A stretch of DNA of 64,000 nucleotides from Clostridiaceae bacterium (GTDB taxonomy: Bacteria; Bacillota; Clostridia; Lachnospirales; Lachnospiraceae). Made by a program: the position numbers and the translations under genes. The notes below the pieces were generated by a model. It ran no database searches. It saw only the letters and a list, made by a program, of their open reading frames with translations, and had not been told where the DNA came from. Within the stretch, counting starts at the first letter, position 1. The number at the start of each line of letters is the position of its first letter. Positions 29,852-38,495 of this stretch are shown piece after piece. The stretch lies in contig CAJSZV010000006.1 of assembly GCA_910574345.1 (NCBI GenBank), positions 8,340 through 72,339 on the forward strand. The letters run 5' to 3'.

Positions 29852-29894
29852 AATAAATTTATGTTTCCCGAAATTTATTATGATTCCAATAAGA

Positions 29895-29926
29895 AACCAA
29901 AAAAGGATGCCAAAACAGGCATCCCT
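29895..29926 (-). terminator. Terminator of the PH-domain gene
   Basis: GGATGCC and GGCATCC (29905-29911 and 29918-29924) form the stem; on the minus strand it is followed by a run of Ts. The other side is also T-rich on the plus strand, so it could act both ways. Confidence 0.75.
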
Positions 29927-29933
29927 CTTTTTT

Positions 29934-30353
29934 CTACATGGGCTGGTGATCAAAATCGCACATTCCATCATCATCCAGATCCATATGTTCATGAGCAGGG
30001 CCGCTATAGAACTCCTTGCCCACCACGTTGTAGGACTGGCGGCTTTCTTCAATAGCCTGAGACAAAAGGCGGCGGACTTTTGCAGGCTGTTTAATGTTTT
30101 TCAGGGTAATCTCTGGAGTGGAATCCACCTTTGTCTTTAAGATAATATCACCGGTGCCGAAAAGTTTGCCTGCCAGGCTCTGGCGGAAGGTCAGATCCAC
30201 GATGCGGTACAGAAGCGTCTCGTCAAGAGTGGTATTTAAGAATCCATGTTTGATCATAAGGCGTCCGTCTTCTATGTAGTAGGTGGTGAAGCTTAAGGGG
30301 AACCAGAGATGGTGCTTTTTGTCCATCCACAGGTAATCGGTCTGTTTTGCCAT
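29934..30353 (-). CDS. PH-domain-like protein with an acidic C-terminal tail
   Basis: 139 aa. Residues about 10-110 fit a bacterial PH (bPH_2/YdbT-like) domain: FTTYYIEDGRLMIKHGFLNTTLDETLLYRIVDLTFRQSL and GDIILKTKVDS. The last 20 residues contain HEHMDLDDDGMCDFDH, where DLDDDG matches the DxDxDG core of an EF-hand calcium loop. No signal peptide or membrane segment is seen. The function of this family is unknown. Confidence 0.75.
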   Translation of the reverse strand: MAKQTDYLWMDKKHHLWFPLSFTTYYIEDGRLMIKHGFLNTTLDETLLYRIVDLTFRQSLAGKLFGTGDIILKTKVDSTPEITLKNIKQPAKVRRLLSQAIEESRQSYNVVGKEFYSGPAHEHMDLDDDGMCDFDHQPM

Positions 30354-30385
30354 AGTGTATCCTTCTTTCTTTGTGCTTGTTCTGT

Positions 30386-30414
30386 ATTATACCACAGAAA
30401 GCCCATGGTGTCAT
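30386..30414 (-). promoter_or_regulatory. Promoter of the PH-domain gene
   Basis: On the minus strand: ATGACA (30409-30414), 17 nt and TATAAT (30386-30391). Confidence 0.65.
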
Positions 30415-30481
30415 GTGGGAAACATTGAGATAGGTACATTTCTTAGAACCTTGTATTTTTTGTATTGCGGTACAAAAAGTG

Positions 30482-30510
30482 TTGATAAATGGAAAGTTTT
30501 TGTATATACT
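30482..30510 (+). promoter_or_regulatory. Promoter of the metallophosphoesterase gene
   Basis: TTGATA (30482-30487), 17 nt and TATACT (30505-30510). Confidence 0.7.
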
Positions 30511-30554
30511 TATCAAAAATCATAGGACGGATTGACTTTTAAGGAGGCCCCGAT

Positions 30555-31184
30555 TTGAGATACTATATTGCAGATCTGCATTTTTTCCACGAGGCAGTGA
30601 ATCATCATATGGACTGCCGAGGGTTTGACAGCGCGGCGGTTATGAATGAATACATGATACAAAAATGGAACGCTAAAGTCAGAATGAGGGACGAAGTCAT
30701 CATCATCGGAGACCTGTCCTGGGGCAATGCAGAGGTGACCAACGGGCTTTTAAAACATCTGAACGGAATCCTCTGCCTGATTCAGGGGAATCATGACCGG
30801 TTTCTCACAGACAAAAACATGGACGCCAGTCGTTTCAAGTGGATTAAGTCCTATGAAGAGCTGTCGGACAATCGGAGAAAAGTGGTTCTGTGCCATTACC
30901 CCATTATGTTTTACAACGGGCAGTACCGGCTTGACGAGACGGGAAATCCCAGGACCTATATGCTTCACGGCCATGTCCATGACACCAAAGATCAGAGACT
31001 GCTGGAACAGTTTCAGGAAATTACCAGGCAGGCCGTTATAACCGATGTTCAGGGCAATGCCCGCCATATTCCGTGCCAGATGATCAACTGTTTCTGCAAG
31101 TACTCTGATTACGAACCTTTAACCCTGGATGAGTGGATTGAGAATGATAAGACCAGGAGAAGCAAAATGGTAAAGACAGAGTAA
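30555..31184 (+). CDS. Metallophosphoesterase
   Basis: 209 aa of the calcineurin-like fold. Metal ligands are visible in order: ADLHFFHE (near 6), IIGDLSWGN (near 52), QGNHDRF (near 77), LCHYPI (near 114) and LHGHVHD (near 139). The start is TTG with AAGGAGG (30541-30547) seven bases upstream. Close relatives are hydrolases of unknown phosphoester substrate. It converges with the PRD regulator across 7 nt and no terminator is visible between them. Confidence 0.88.
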   Translation: MRYYIADLHFFHEAVNHHMDCRGFDSAAVMNEYMIQKWNAKVRMRDEVIIIGDLSWGNAEVTNGLLKHLNGILCLIQGNHDRFLTDKNMDASRFKWIKSYEELSDNRRKVVLCHYPIMFYNGQYRLDETGNPRTYMLHGHVHDTKDQRLLEQFQEITRQAVITDVQGNARHIPCQMINCFCKYSDYEPLTLDEWIENDKTRRSKMVKTE

Positions 31185-31191
31185 AGGTTTG

Positions 31192-32739
31192 TCACACAAA
31201 ATAGTCGCTGTACTGTGTGGTCAGATACCTGATCATCTCTTCCTGGCTTTTTCCGGCCAGTTCCAGGACAAAGGAAGTGGTATGAAACCGGTGCTTCAGG
31301 GTGGTAAACCCCAGATTTAAAAGGGATTCAACATCCTCAGGCGTGACGAAGAAATTAATCTTTATCACAGGAAAGTTCTTTTTGTGGAGAAGATTGTAAA
31401 TACGTGTGGAGAAGCAGAAAATATAATCATAGTCCATGGCATTTAACCGGTGGATTTCGTTGATATTCAGGGTGCCCGTCCATTTTAGGTTAACCTTGTC
31501 ACGGATCTGTTCCAGAAAGAAGCTGACCCGCTCAAAGTTGATGCTGGTGACGACCACAACCTTTTTGTGTCCGCCGCTTACAGTCTGGTTGCGGAGAACA
31601 TGTTTTTGGATTAAAAGGGTCAGAGTGGACGTATGTTCCTCTGCAAAGTCAAAGTTGTAGGCAGCCTTAAAAAGAACAGCATATTTTTCTATGGTCTGAT
31701 ACAGGGCGGGGAATTGGCCCCTGGTATTTTCTACGGTCTTGTCCACGAAAGTACAGTGAAAATGGGCCAGGGTGATCTCCCTGTAAAAATAATTATAGAG
31801 CTCCAGAATCAGATCATCATGGACGGAAAAAGGATCAGGCAGACTGGTGATGACCTGTTCCGCAAAATCTTCCGTCGTATACCATAATCGGTGATCCACT
31901 GGAAAATCAAGGCTCCTGGAAAAGTTCATCATACTGACAGCCACATTGCAGAACCAGTTGGCCGGAGGTGAGTCCGAAAAAGAAAGGTTCATGGGCGAAA
32001 GGGGCAGATTAGGAGAAAAGATCATATCTTGTGTCACCGGCCGTATGATCATAATACAGAAAAATAAAAGCAGAAACTTTTTGGAGGGATAGTTGATGGA
32101 CAGGGAGTGACGGGTGAGAAAATCCTCCAGCTGTTCTGCTGCCTGCCGGCTTACAGGCAGAAGATAAGGTTCCGCCAGGGCATAGGTCTGATTTTCCAAG
32201 GGTGTGTTGGCAAAGCGGGCTTCAATCCGGTTCTCGGCTGTAAACTCCAAAAGAGGATGGAGGATGTCAATGACCAGAAAGCGGAACATGAGCTCATCCC
32301 CTGTAATGGATAACCCCTTTGTCTTAAGGGTATTAAGGGTCAGTTTATAGTCCTTCAAAAATTGCCTGAGATGGGCTGTGTCCTGCTTTTTGGTGGTGAG
32401 GGAGAACCCCCATTGTTCATAGAGGGCACTGGCATTGACATAACCGTGAAAAAAGATGGCCACGATCATAACACGGATTCGCTCCAGCCAGGAACTGGCA
32501 TAGTCGTCCATGGAAATATGTCTGGCAAACTCCACATAGTCACTGTAGCTTAAGCGGCAGATACAGTGGCTCTTTTTGACTTCAATCAAAGGCGACTCGG
32601 AATACAGGTTAATCTGTTCAATGGCACGGCGGATGGAAATCTCATTTTTTCCAAACTGGAAGGCGACGGTGGAGAGAAGGGTTCGTTCTCTCTTTTGAAT
32701 AAAGCGAAGCAGAATCAAGTCGTTATAGCTGAGGCCCAT
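31192..32739 (-). CDS. PRD/BglG-like or Mga-like transcriptional regulator
   Basis: 515 aa. The N-terminal HTH region (about 5-60: LLSTVAFQFGKNEISIRRAIEQINLY) is followed by PRD-like helical regions and a C-terminal EIIB-like segment (about 390-470: KKVVVVTSINFERVSFFLEQI). This resembles Mga/BglG-type regulators that sense PTS activity by phosphorylation. It is divergent from the PTS EIIBC operon across a 161-nt region with promoters in both directions, so it most likely controls that operon in response to the imported sugar. Assignment to a precise subfamily is uncertain. Confidence 0.78.
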   Translation of the reverse strand: MGLSYNDLILLRFIQKRERTLLSTVAFQFGKNEISIRRAIEQINLYSESPLIEVKKSHCICRLSYSDYVEFARHISMDDYASSWLERIRVMIVAIFFHGYVNASALYEQWGFSLTTKKQDTAHLRQFLKDYKLTLNTLKTKGLSITGDELMFRFLVIDILHPLLEFTAENRIEARFANTPLENQTYALAEPYLLPVSRQAAEQLEDFLTRHSLSINYPSKKFLLLFFCIMIIRPVTQDMIFSPNLPLSPMNLSFSDSPPANWFCNVAVSMMNFSRSLDFPVDHRLWYTTEDFAEQVITSLPDPFSVHDDLILELYNYFYREITLAHFHCTFVDKTVENTRGQFPALYQTIEKYAVLFKAAYNFDFAEEHTSTLTLLIQKHVLRNQTVSGGHKKVVVVTSINFERVSFFLEQIRDKVNLKWTGTLNINEIHRLNAMDYDYIFCFSTRIYNLLHKKNFPVIKINFFVTPEDVESLLNLGFTTLKHRFHTTSFVLELAGKSQEEMIRYLTTQYSDYFV

Positions 32740-32765
32740 GGAAAACTCCTTTCCTTTTTGTGTTC

Positions 32766-32794
32766 ATTATAAAATTGAGGGCAATATAATGCAA
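32766..32794 (-). promoter_or_regulatory. Promoter of the PRD regulator
   Basis: On the minus strand: TTGCAT (32789-32794), 17 nt and TATAAT (32766-32771). Confidence 0.75.
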
Positions 32795-32817
32795 CATTTT
32801 TTTAAACATTTTTTGCC

Positions 32818-32846
32818 TTGAAGCACCCGATAAAATCATGCATAAT
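32818..32846 (+). promoter_or_regulatory. Promoter of the PTS-lyase-GH4-deacetylase operon
   Basis: TTGAAG (32818-32823), 17 nt and CATAAT (32841-32846). The downstream palindrome lies about 13 nt after the -10. Confidence 0.65.
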
Positions 32847-32858
32847 AAAATCAGTTCA

Positions 32859-32870
32859 TGAAGCGCTTCA
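32859..32870 (+). promoter_or_regulatory. 12-bp palindrome TGAAGCGCTTCA, possible operator
   Basis: A perfect 12-bp palindrome with a central CG, located at or just after the expected transcription start of the PTS operon. The centre resembles LacI-family and cre sites (which are usually 14 bp, TGNAANCGNTTNCA), but two bases are missing relative to cre. It could bind the divergent regulator or CcpA; the sequence alone does not decide. Confidence 0.6.
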
Positions 32871-32900
32871 GGTTCAATCTAATAACAAGAGGATGAAAAA

Positions 32901-34478
32901 ATGAATACGAAAAAATCCAGTTGGAAAGAAAGTATCCAGACATTTGGCCGCTCTCTTTTGCTTCCTATTGCCCTTCTTGCGCCTATTGGCATGGTAATGG
33001 GAATCTGCAGCGCCTTGGGACAGTCTTACATGATTGCCAAATTTCCCGTTTTGGGCAATGAAAACCTTCGTCTGATTCTCTCCAGCCTTCAGACTATCAC
33101 AAGCATTGTATTTAACAATATTCCCATTCTGTTTGCCATGGGTGTGGCACAGGGAATGGCAAAACACGAAAAAGGAATCGCCGTATTTGCAGCTACTGTG
33201 GGCTACCTGACCCTCAATGTGGTTATGAGCGTGTACTTGAAAGCCACAGGGACCCTGGCGGACCCGGCCATCGCGGCACAGGTCGGACAGGGAACGGTTC
33301 TTGGAATCCAGACTCTTAAGATTGAAGCCTTAGGCGGTCTGATTGCAGGCATTGTAGCGGCAAAGGTAGCCGACAGATTCTACCGTCTGGAACTTCCCCT
33401 GGCATTTGCGTTTTTTGGAGGCAAGAAATCCATTCCCATTATTACTTTTGTGGCTATGGTTCCCATCGGACTTGTGATTCCTGTAATTTGGAGTATTTTT
33501 ACGTCCTTCCTCAACAGCATTTCCTTTATCTTTATGGCACCTCACATCGGAAATGCCATTTATTACACACTGAACCGGGCTCTCATACCCTTTGGACTTC
33601 ACCATGTATTGGCATCTCTGATTCGGTTTACAGAGGCAGGGGGCGTGTACATGATCAACGGAACCGAGTATGTGGGAATCCTCAATGCTATGAATGAGAT
33701 TCAGTTTAACCTGGGCCCCACCAGTGAATACTGGAGCGAACTAATGCCTGCCTTGTCCAGTTATTTGGGCGGAGCTCAGATGCTGACCACTCTGTTCAGG
33801 GTTCCGGCTATCGGCTTGGCTATGTATCATACCTCCTACTTAAAGAACAGAAAAATAGCCAAGGGCGTTCTTCTCACCTGCTGTCTGACCGCCTTCTTGG
33901 GAAATATTACGGAGCCTTTGGAGTTCTCGTTCTTATTTATTTCACCGTCTCTGTTTATTCTGTACTGTATTATGTGCGGTATTGGAGCGCTGCCTTACCA
34001 GATGTTAAAGATCAGCATCGGCTACATCAGAGGAACCATTTTTGACTTCGGAATTTTCGGTCTGCTGTATGAGAATACTCACTGGCCGGCTCTGATTCTT
34101 TTGGGAGTCATCAATTTCGTGGCATTTTATGTGGTATTCCGCTGGTATATTGAGAAATTCAATCTGGAGACACCGGGACGCGAGTCTTTCGAGGTGGAAG
34201 AATCGGCAAGCGTTCTGCTGAAAGAAAAGAACTGGCCTGCCATTGCCGCTATTGTGATCGAGGGGTTAGGCGGAAAGGGCAATATTGTAAATGTGGAAAA
34301 CTGTATTTCCAGACTTCGTGTGGACTTAAATGACGGAACCAAAGTGGATCAGGTGAAGATCAAGGATTCAGGATGCGCAGGTATTTTCTTCCCTTCCGAA
34401 AAGCATATTCATGTGGTGTTCGGACCCCATGTGGAATTCGTCCGCCATGCGGTGGATGACGCACTGAAGAAATCATAA
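32901..34478 (+). CDS. PTS EIIBC permease, glucose/maltose/N-acetylglucosamine superfamily
   Basis: 525 aa. The EIIC part (about 1-425) has ten or so membrane segments with landmarks RALIPFGLHHVLASLIRF and FLGNITEPLEFSFLFISP; the C-terminal EIIB domain (about 440-525) has phosphorylated Cys468 in VENCISRLRVDLND. It imports and phosphorylates a sugar at the inner membrane; there is no EIIA domain. First gene of a tight operon with lyase, GH4 and deacetylase genes, so the imported substrate should be an alpha-linked, probably amino-sugar-containing glycoside. AAGAGGATG precedes the ATG. Confidence 0.92.
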   Translation: MNTKKSSWKESIQTFGRSLLLPIALLAPIGMVMGICSALGQSYMIAKFPVLGNENLRLILSSLQTITSIVFNNIPILFAMGVAQGMAKHEKGIAVFAATVGYLTLNVVMSVYLKATGTLADPAIAAQVGQGTVLGIQTLKIEALGGLIAGIVAAKVADRFYRLELPLAFAFFGGKKSIPIITFVAMVPIGLVIPVIWSIFTSFLNSISFIFMAPHIGNAIYYTLNRALIPFGLHHVLASLIRFTEAGGVYMINGTEYVGILNAMNEIQFNLGPTSEYWSELMPALSSYLGGAQMLTTLFRVPAIGLAMYHTSYLKNRKIAKGVLLTCCLTAFLGNITEPLEFSFLFISPSLFILYCIMCGIGALPYQMLKISIGYIRGTIFDFGIFGLLYENTHWPALILLGVINFVAFYVVFRWYIEKFNLETPGRESFEVEESASVLLKEKNWPAIAAIVIEGLGGKGNIVNVENCISRLRVDLNDGTKVDQVKIKDSGCAGIFFPSEKHIHVVFGPHVEFVRHAVDDALKKS

Positions 34479-34493
34479 GGAAAGAGGCGGAGT

Positions 34494-35855
34494 ATGAGTG
34501 GATTATACGACTCAAAAAGCAAGCTGGATGACCGGGGAATCAAGGAACTTCTAAGTTCTGAAAATGAACTGGCCACATGGCTTAAAGTGGAGCAGGCCCT
34601 GGCCAGAGCCCAGGCACAGGAAGGCGTGATTCCCAAAGAGGGGGCGGAGGATATCGGCAGGCGCTCCTTAGAAGAGCTGGACCTTAAGGAGATGGAGCGA
34701 ATCAAGGAAAAGGTGGGACACGGCTTTGTGCCTTTTGTAAAAGTTCTTGTAAAGGCCTGCAAAGAGACAGGGGGGCGGTATGTCCACTATGGTGTGACGA
34801 CCCAGAATATCCAGCAGACGTCGCAGCTTTACATTGCCAAGGAAGTTACGGCCATTTATAAGGGATTCCTGGCGGATATTCTCTCTCATCTCTCTGTCCT
34901 GGCCAAAGATCACGCGGATACGGTTATGGCCGGAAGAACCCATGGGAGACATGCCATACCTATTACTTACGGATATAAAACCGCTGTGTGGTTAAGCGAG
35001 CTTTTAAGCGGAATTGAACGGCTGGAGGAATGCGAAAAGAGAGTGTTCGTGTGCATGATGGGGGGAGCCGCCGGAGGGTTCCACGCCATGGGGGAAGCGG
35101 GACCGAGAGTACAGGCCAGGGTAGGAGAAGAACTTGGCATGAGGTCTATGGATGTGCCCAGCCGCAGCATGCATCAAATGAAACTGGAGTATATCATGAA
35201 TCTCTGCCTGCTGTGCAATGTATTTCACAAGATGGCGGAGGAAGTGTACTACACAGGGATTGAGGAGTTCGGGGAGGTCAGCGAGGCCTTTACTCCGGGA
35301 ACTATCGGAAGTTCTACCATGCCTCAGAAGATCAATCCCAAGCTGGCCAAGGGAATTATCGCAAATTCACAGAAGCTTTATTCTCTTCCCGGCACAGGGA
35401 TGTATGCTTCCTGCCGGATGTTCGAGGGGGATTCCAGCGCATATATGCTTTTTGACCATCTCATGAAAGAGGCCATGGAACTGACCTGTGAGGTTCTGAT
35501 ACGGGCAGAGGAACTGACAAGGACCATTTCTGTCAATAAGGAGCGGATGAGAGCCAATGCCAACAGGAACCATGGTCTGGACAACAGCGAATACATTATG
35601 ATGAATGTGGCTGCCAGAATCGGCAAGGACAGGGCTCACGAACTCATGTATGACAAGGCTATAGAAGCAGAGACTCAGGAAAAGGAATACATAGAAGTTC
35701 TCATGGAGGACGACACTTTAATGTCCATGTTTACGGAAGAAGAAATAAGAGACATGCTGAGGCCGGAACGTTATACGGGAATCTGCAGTGTTCTGGCCAG
35801 GGAGATGGCACATAAGGGAGAGATGAAAGCCAGACAGATGAAGGGAGAAGAGTGA
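34494..35855 (+). CDS. Fumarase/adenylosuccinate-lyase superfamily enzyme of unknown substrate
   Basis: 453 aa. The superfamily signature GSSTMPQKINP (near 270) is present, along with the other active-site blocks HYGVTTQNIQQT (near 98) and GRTHGRHAIPITYG (near 147). Members eliminate fumarate, or a similar acid, from C-N or C-O linked succinyl groups. It is a clear adenylosuccinate-lyase-type sequence but sits in a sugar operon 15 nt after PTS EIIBC and overlapping the GH4 gene, not with purine genes. I infer a catabolic lyase acting on an imported conjugate. Confidence 0.85.
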   Translation: MSGLYDSKSKLDDRGIKELLSSENELATWLKVEQALARAQAQEGVIPKEGAEDIGRRSLEELDLKEMERIKEKVGHGFVPFVKVLVKACKETGGRYVHYGVTTQNIQQTSQLYIAKEVTAIYKGFLADILSHLSVLAKDHADTVMAGRTHGRHAIPITYGYKTAVWLSELLSGIERLEECEKRVFVCMMGGAAGGFHAMGEAGPRVQARVGEELGMRSMDVPSRSMHQMKLEYIMNLCLLCNVFHKMAEEVYYTGIEEFGEVSEAFTPGTIGSSTMPQKINPKLAKGIIANSQKLYSLPGTGMYASCRMFEGDSSAYMLFDHLMKEAMELTCEVLIRAEELTRTISVNKERMRANANRNHGLDNSEYIMMNVAARIGKDRAHELMYDKAIEAETQEKEYIEVLMEDDTLMSMFTEEEIRDMLRPERYTGICSVLAREMAHKGEMKARQMKGEE

Positions 35856-37186
35856 TGAGAAAACCCCATGTTATTACCATTGCCGGAGCGGGAAGCGCCA
35901 GAGTGCCTGCTCTGATCGGAACACTGGTGAATTATAAGGAACGTTTTCCGCTGTCTAAAATAATTTTTTACGATATTGACGAAGAACGGATGGGACTGAT
36001 GGAGGCTTACGACAGGCTGGTGCTGAACAGTTTTTATCCTGAGTGCCAGGCTGTGTTTACCACAGACGAGGATGAGGCTTACAGGAATACCGATTTTGTC
36101 TTCTGTCAGATGCGGGTGGGAAAGACGGCCATGCGTTCTCTGGATGAGAAGATTCCCTTAAAATACGGTCTGGTGGGCCAGGAGACCTGCGGACCCGGCG
36201 GCTTTGCCTATGGAATGCGTTCCCTGGGGGCTATGAAACACATGGTGGAAAAGGTGCGCTCCTACTCAAAAGATACATGGATTCTGAATTACACCAACCC
36301 GGCGGCTATTGTTGCCCTGGGGTTGGATAAGATGTTCCCTGATGATAAAAGAATCCTCAATCTGTGCGATCAGCCCTACTCTCTGATGAAAAGCTACTCA
36401 AAGATTCTTGGGGTTCCCCAGGAAAAACTGAGAGCCAGGTATTTCGGTCTGAATCATTTCGGATGGTTTACCCAGTTAAAGGATACGGAGGGCAACGATT
36501 ACTTTGACACCTTAAGAGCCTACTTGAGAGATCATGACTTTAGACCCTTTAACGCGGAGCAGCGCTCCAAGTCCTGGCTGGATACTTATGTGCGCGTCAA
36601 CAAATATATGAAGTACCTGGATGAGTATGTGCCCACCACCTACCTTCAGTACTACATGTTTCCCCAGGAGATTGCGGCGGAAAGCGATCCCGAATACACA
36701 AGGGCCGATGAGTCCAGGGATTCCAGGGAAAGGGAAGTGTTTGAAGCGTGTGAAAGGGCAGCGGGGAAGGATTCCATGGACAGGGAGGATATGCTGACCA
36801 ACAGCGTTTTCGGAAATCTTATGGTGGAAGTTGCGGAATCCATTGCCTATGATTTGAACAATGAATTTATCGTTTTGGTTCGGAATGAAGGGATTATCAG
36901 TAATTTTGAGGAGACGGCCATTGTTGAGGTGGCAGGAACCATAGGAAAAGAAGGTGCCAAGGGATATCCCTTCGGTCCCATAAAGCCTTATTACAAAGGC
37001 CTTATGGAAGGGCAGTACGCCTATGAACTTCTGACGGTGGAAGCATTTATGGAACAGAATTATGACAAGGCCCTTATGGCTCTTATTCTGAACCGGACTG
37101 TGGTGGATCCTTCCAAGGCAAAGGCTGTGCTGGACGATCTGCTTGAGGCCAACAAAGATTACTGGACACTGAGCAAGGAGGCGTAA
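35855..37186 (+). CDS. GH4 family 6-phospho-glycosidase
   Basis: 443 aa. The NAD-binding start VITIAGAGSARVPALIG (6-22), the NPA motif in LNYTNPAAIVA, the metal Cys in ILNLCDQPYSLM and the metal His in GLNHFGWF define GH4. In GH4 the residues after the Cys correlate with substrate: CD-P is typical of 6-phospho-alpha-glucosidases, CN-P of beta-glucosidases and CHS of alpha-galactosidases. CDQP here points to an alpha-linked 6-phospho-sugar. The enzymes need NAD and Mn. The ATG overlaps the lyase stop (TGATG). Confidence 0.88.
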   Translation: MRKPHVITIAGAGSARVPALIGTLVNYKERFPLSKIIFYDIDEERMGLMEAYDRLVLNSFYPECQAVFTTDEDEAYRNTDFVFCQMRVGKTAMRSLDEKIPLKYGLVGQETCGPGGFAYGMRSLGAMKHMVEKVRSYSKDTWILNYTNPAAIVALGLDKMFPDDKRILNLCDQPYSLMKSYSKILGVPQEKLRARYFGLNHFGWFTQLKDTEGNDYFDTLRAYLRDHDFRPFNAEQRSKSWLDTYVRVNKYMKYLDEYVPTTYLQYYMFPQEIAAESDPEYTRADESRDSREREVFEACERAAGKDSMDREDMLTNSVFGNLMVEVAESIAYDLNNEFIVLVRNEGIISNFEETAIVEVAGTIGKEGAKGYPFGPIKPYYKGLMEGQYAYELLTVEAFMEQNYDKALMALILNRTVVDPSKAKAVLDDLLEANKDYWTLSKEA

Positions 37187-38391
37187 TGGTTCTCTATTCA
37201 AAACATATTATATTGGAACAAGATACATTTGACGGGTTTCTTGAGATGGAAGACGGGAAGATCAAGGGTTTGTATAAACGGTATGAGGGGCCGTATGAAG
37301 ATTTTTCCAATGAGATTATCTTTCCGGGGTTTATAGACATTCATGTCCATGGATGGGCTACAGGTTCTTTCTGGTTTCAGAAGACAAAGGAATCTGTGAA
37401 GGAAATGTGCAGAACCCTTCCTTTTGCAGGAGTCACCTCGTTTCTGGCCACATCAGGAGCTGACACGTTGGAAGAGATTGAGAAATGCATCCTTGCGGCT
37501 GACGATGGGTGGGACGAGACGGAGGAGAAGAATAAAGGACAAAATGGGGCAGAGCTTTTGGGAGTCCATCTGGAGGGTCCCTTTATCAATCCTCAGTACC
37601 GGGGAATGCAGAAGGAAGAGTGCTGCATAGAGCCGAATCTTCAGGTGATGAAGGAGCTTTACGGCAGCTTCCGTCATAAACAGCTGTGCCGTCATATGAC
37701 CATTGCCGTGGAGAGGGACCATGCAAGAGAGGTGCTGGATTTTTGCAGGGATCATGGAATTCAGACTGCCGTAGGCCACAGCGGAGCCACGTTTCATGAG
37801 ATTGCTTCCATAAAAGACGCAGGCATCGGCGGCGTAACCCATATGTTCAGCGGAATGAGGGGATTCCATCATCGGGAACCGGGAGTTGTGGGGGCTGCCC
37901 TGTACTTTGATGATTTGATGTGTGAGTTTGCCAAGCAGACGGGAATGACTGTGTCCCATGAGGCTTTTGACATTGCCTTTCGGATAAAGGGCAGTGACCG
38001 AATCATCCTGACCACTGACTGCAGCGGTCTTGCCAGAACACAAAGCCAGTTCGACCATTATGTGAGAAAGATACGGTTTGTGAAGGACGGGGAACTGGCG
38101 CGGTTAGACCATTATGACGGCAGACAGGAGTGGATTGACCCGAAAGACTACGACGCAGTGAAGGAACTGGAACTGAGTTATGCAAAGTCTGTAAAAAATA
38201 TGGCCGGACATACCAAGGTTACCTGGCATGATATTATGAAAATGACAAGTTTTAATCCGGCTAAATATATTCATGCGGACGACAGGAAAGGGAGCATAAA
38301 GCCGGGGATGGACGGGGATCTGACTATTATGGATCAGGACTTAAATCTGGTGAGCACATTCTGCCGGGGGAAACAGATCCGGGAGAACTGA
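37186..38391 (+). CDS. N-acetylglucosamine-6-phosphate deacetylase-like amidohydrolase
   Basis: 401 aa. Metal-binding FIDIHVHGW (H53, H55), the HLEGPFINP block (near 128), GHSGATF (near 197), the THMFSGM block and the catalytic Asp in ILTTDCSG (near 283) follow the NagA order. It removes acetyl from an N-acetylhexosamine 6-phosphate. It is the last gene of the operon and overlaps the GH4 stop by one base, which argues that the glycoside carries an N-acetylated amino sugar. No NagB is present here. Confidence 0.87.
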   Translation: MVLYSKHIILEQDTFDGFLEMEDGKIKGLYKRYEGPYEDFSNEIIFPGFIDIHVHGWATGSFWFQKTKESVKEMCRTLPFAGVTSFLATSGADTLEEIEKCILAADDGWDETEEKNKGQNGAELLGVHLEGPFINPQYRGMQKEECCIEPNLQVMKELYGSFRHKQLCRHMTIAVERDHAREVLDFCRDHGIQTAVGHSGATFHEIASIKDAGIGGVTHMFSGMRGFHHREPGVVGAALYFDDLMCEFAKQTGMTVSHEAFDIAFRIKGSDRIILTTDCSGLARTQSQFDHYVRKIRFVKDGELARLDHYDGRQEWIDPKDYDAVKELELSYAKSVKNMAGHTKVTWHDIMKMTSFNPAKYIHADDRKGSIKPGMDGDLTIMDQDLNLVSTFCRGKQIREN

Positions 38392-38417
38392 CGGGAGAAA
38401 AGAAGGCCTCCTGCTCA

Positions 38418-38446
38418 TTGCCTTTGGCAGGAAAATGGGGTATACT
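38418..38446 (+). promoter_or_regulatory. Sigma-A promoter of the UlaG-like gene
   Basis: TTGCCT (38418-38423), 17 nt and TATACT (38441-38446). Confidence 0.75.
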
Positions 38447-38495
38447 AAAGAATATACGGTTGCAAAACCAAGGAATGAAAAGGAGGCATCCCATA

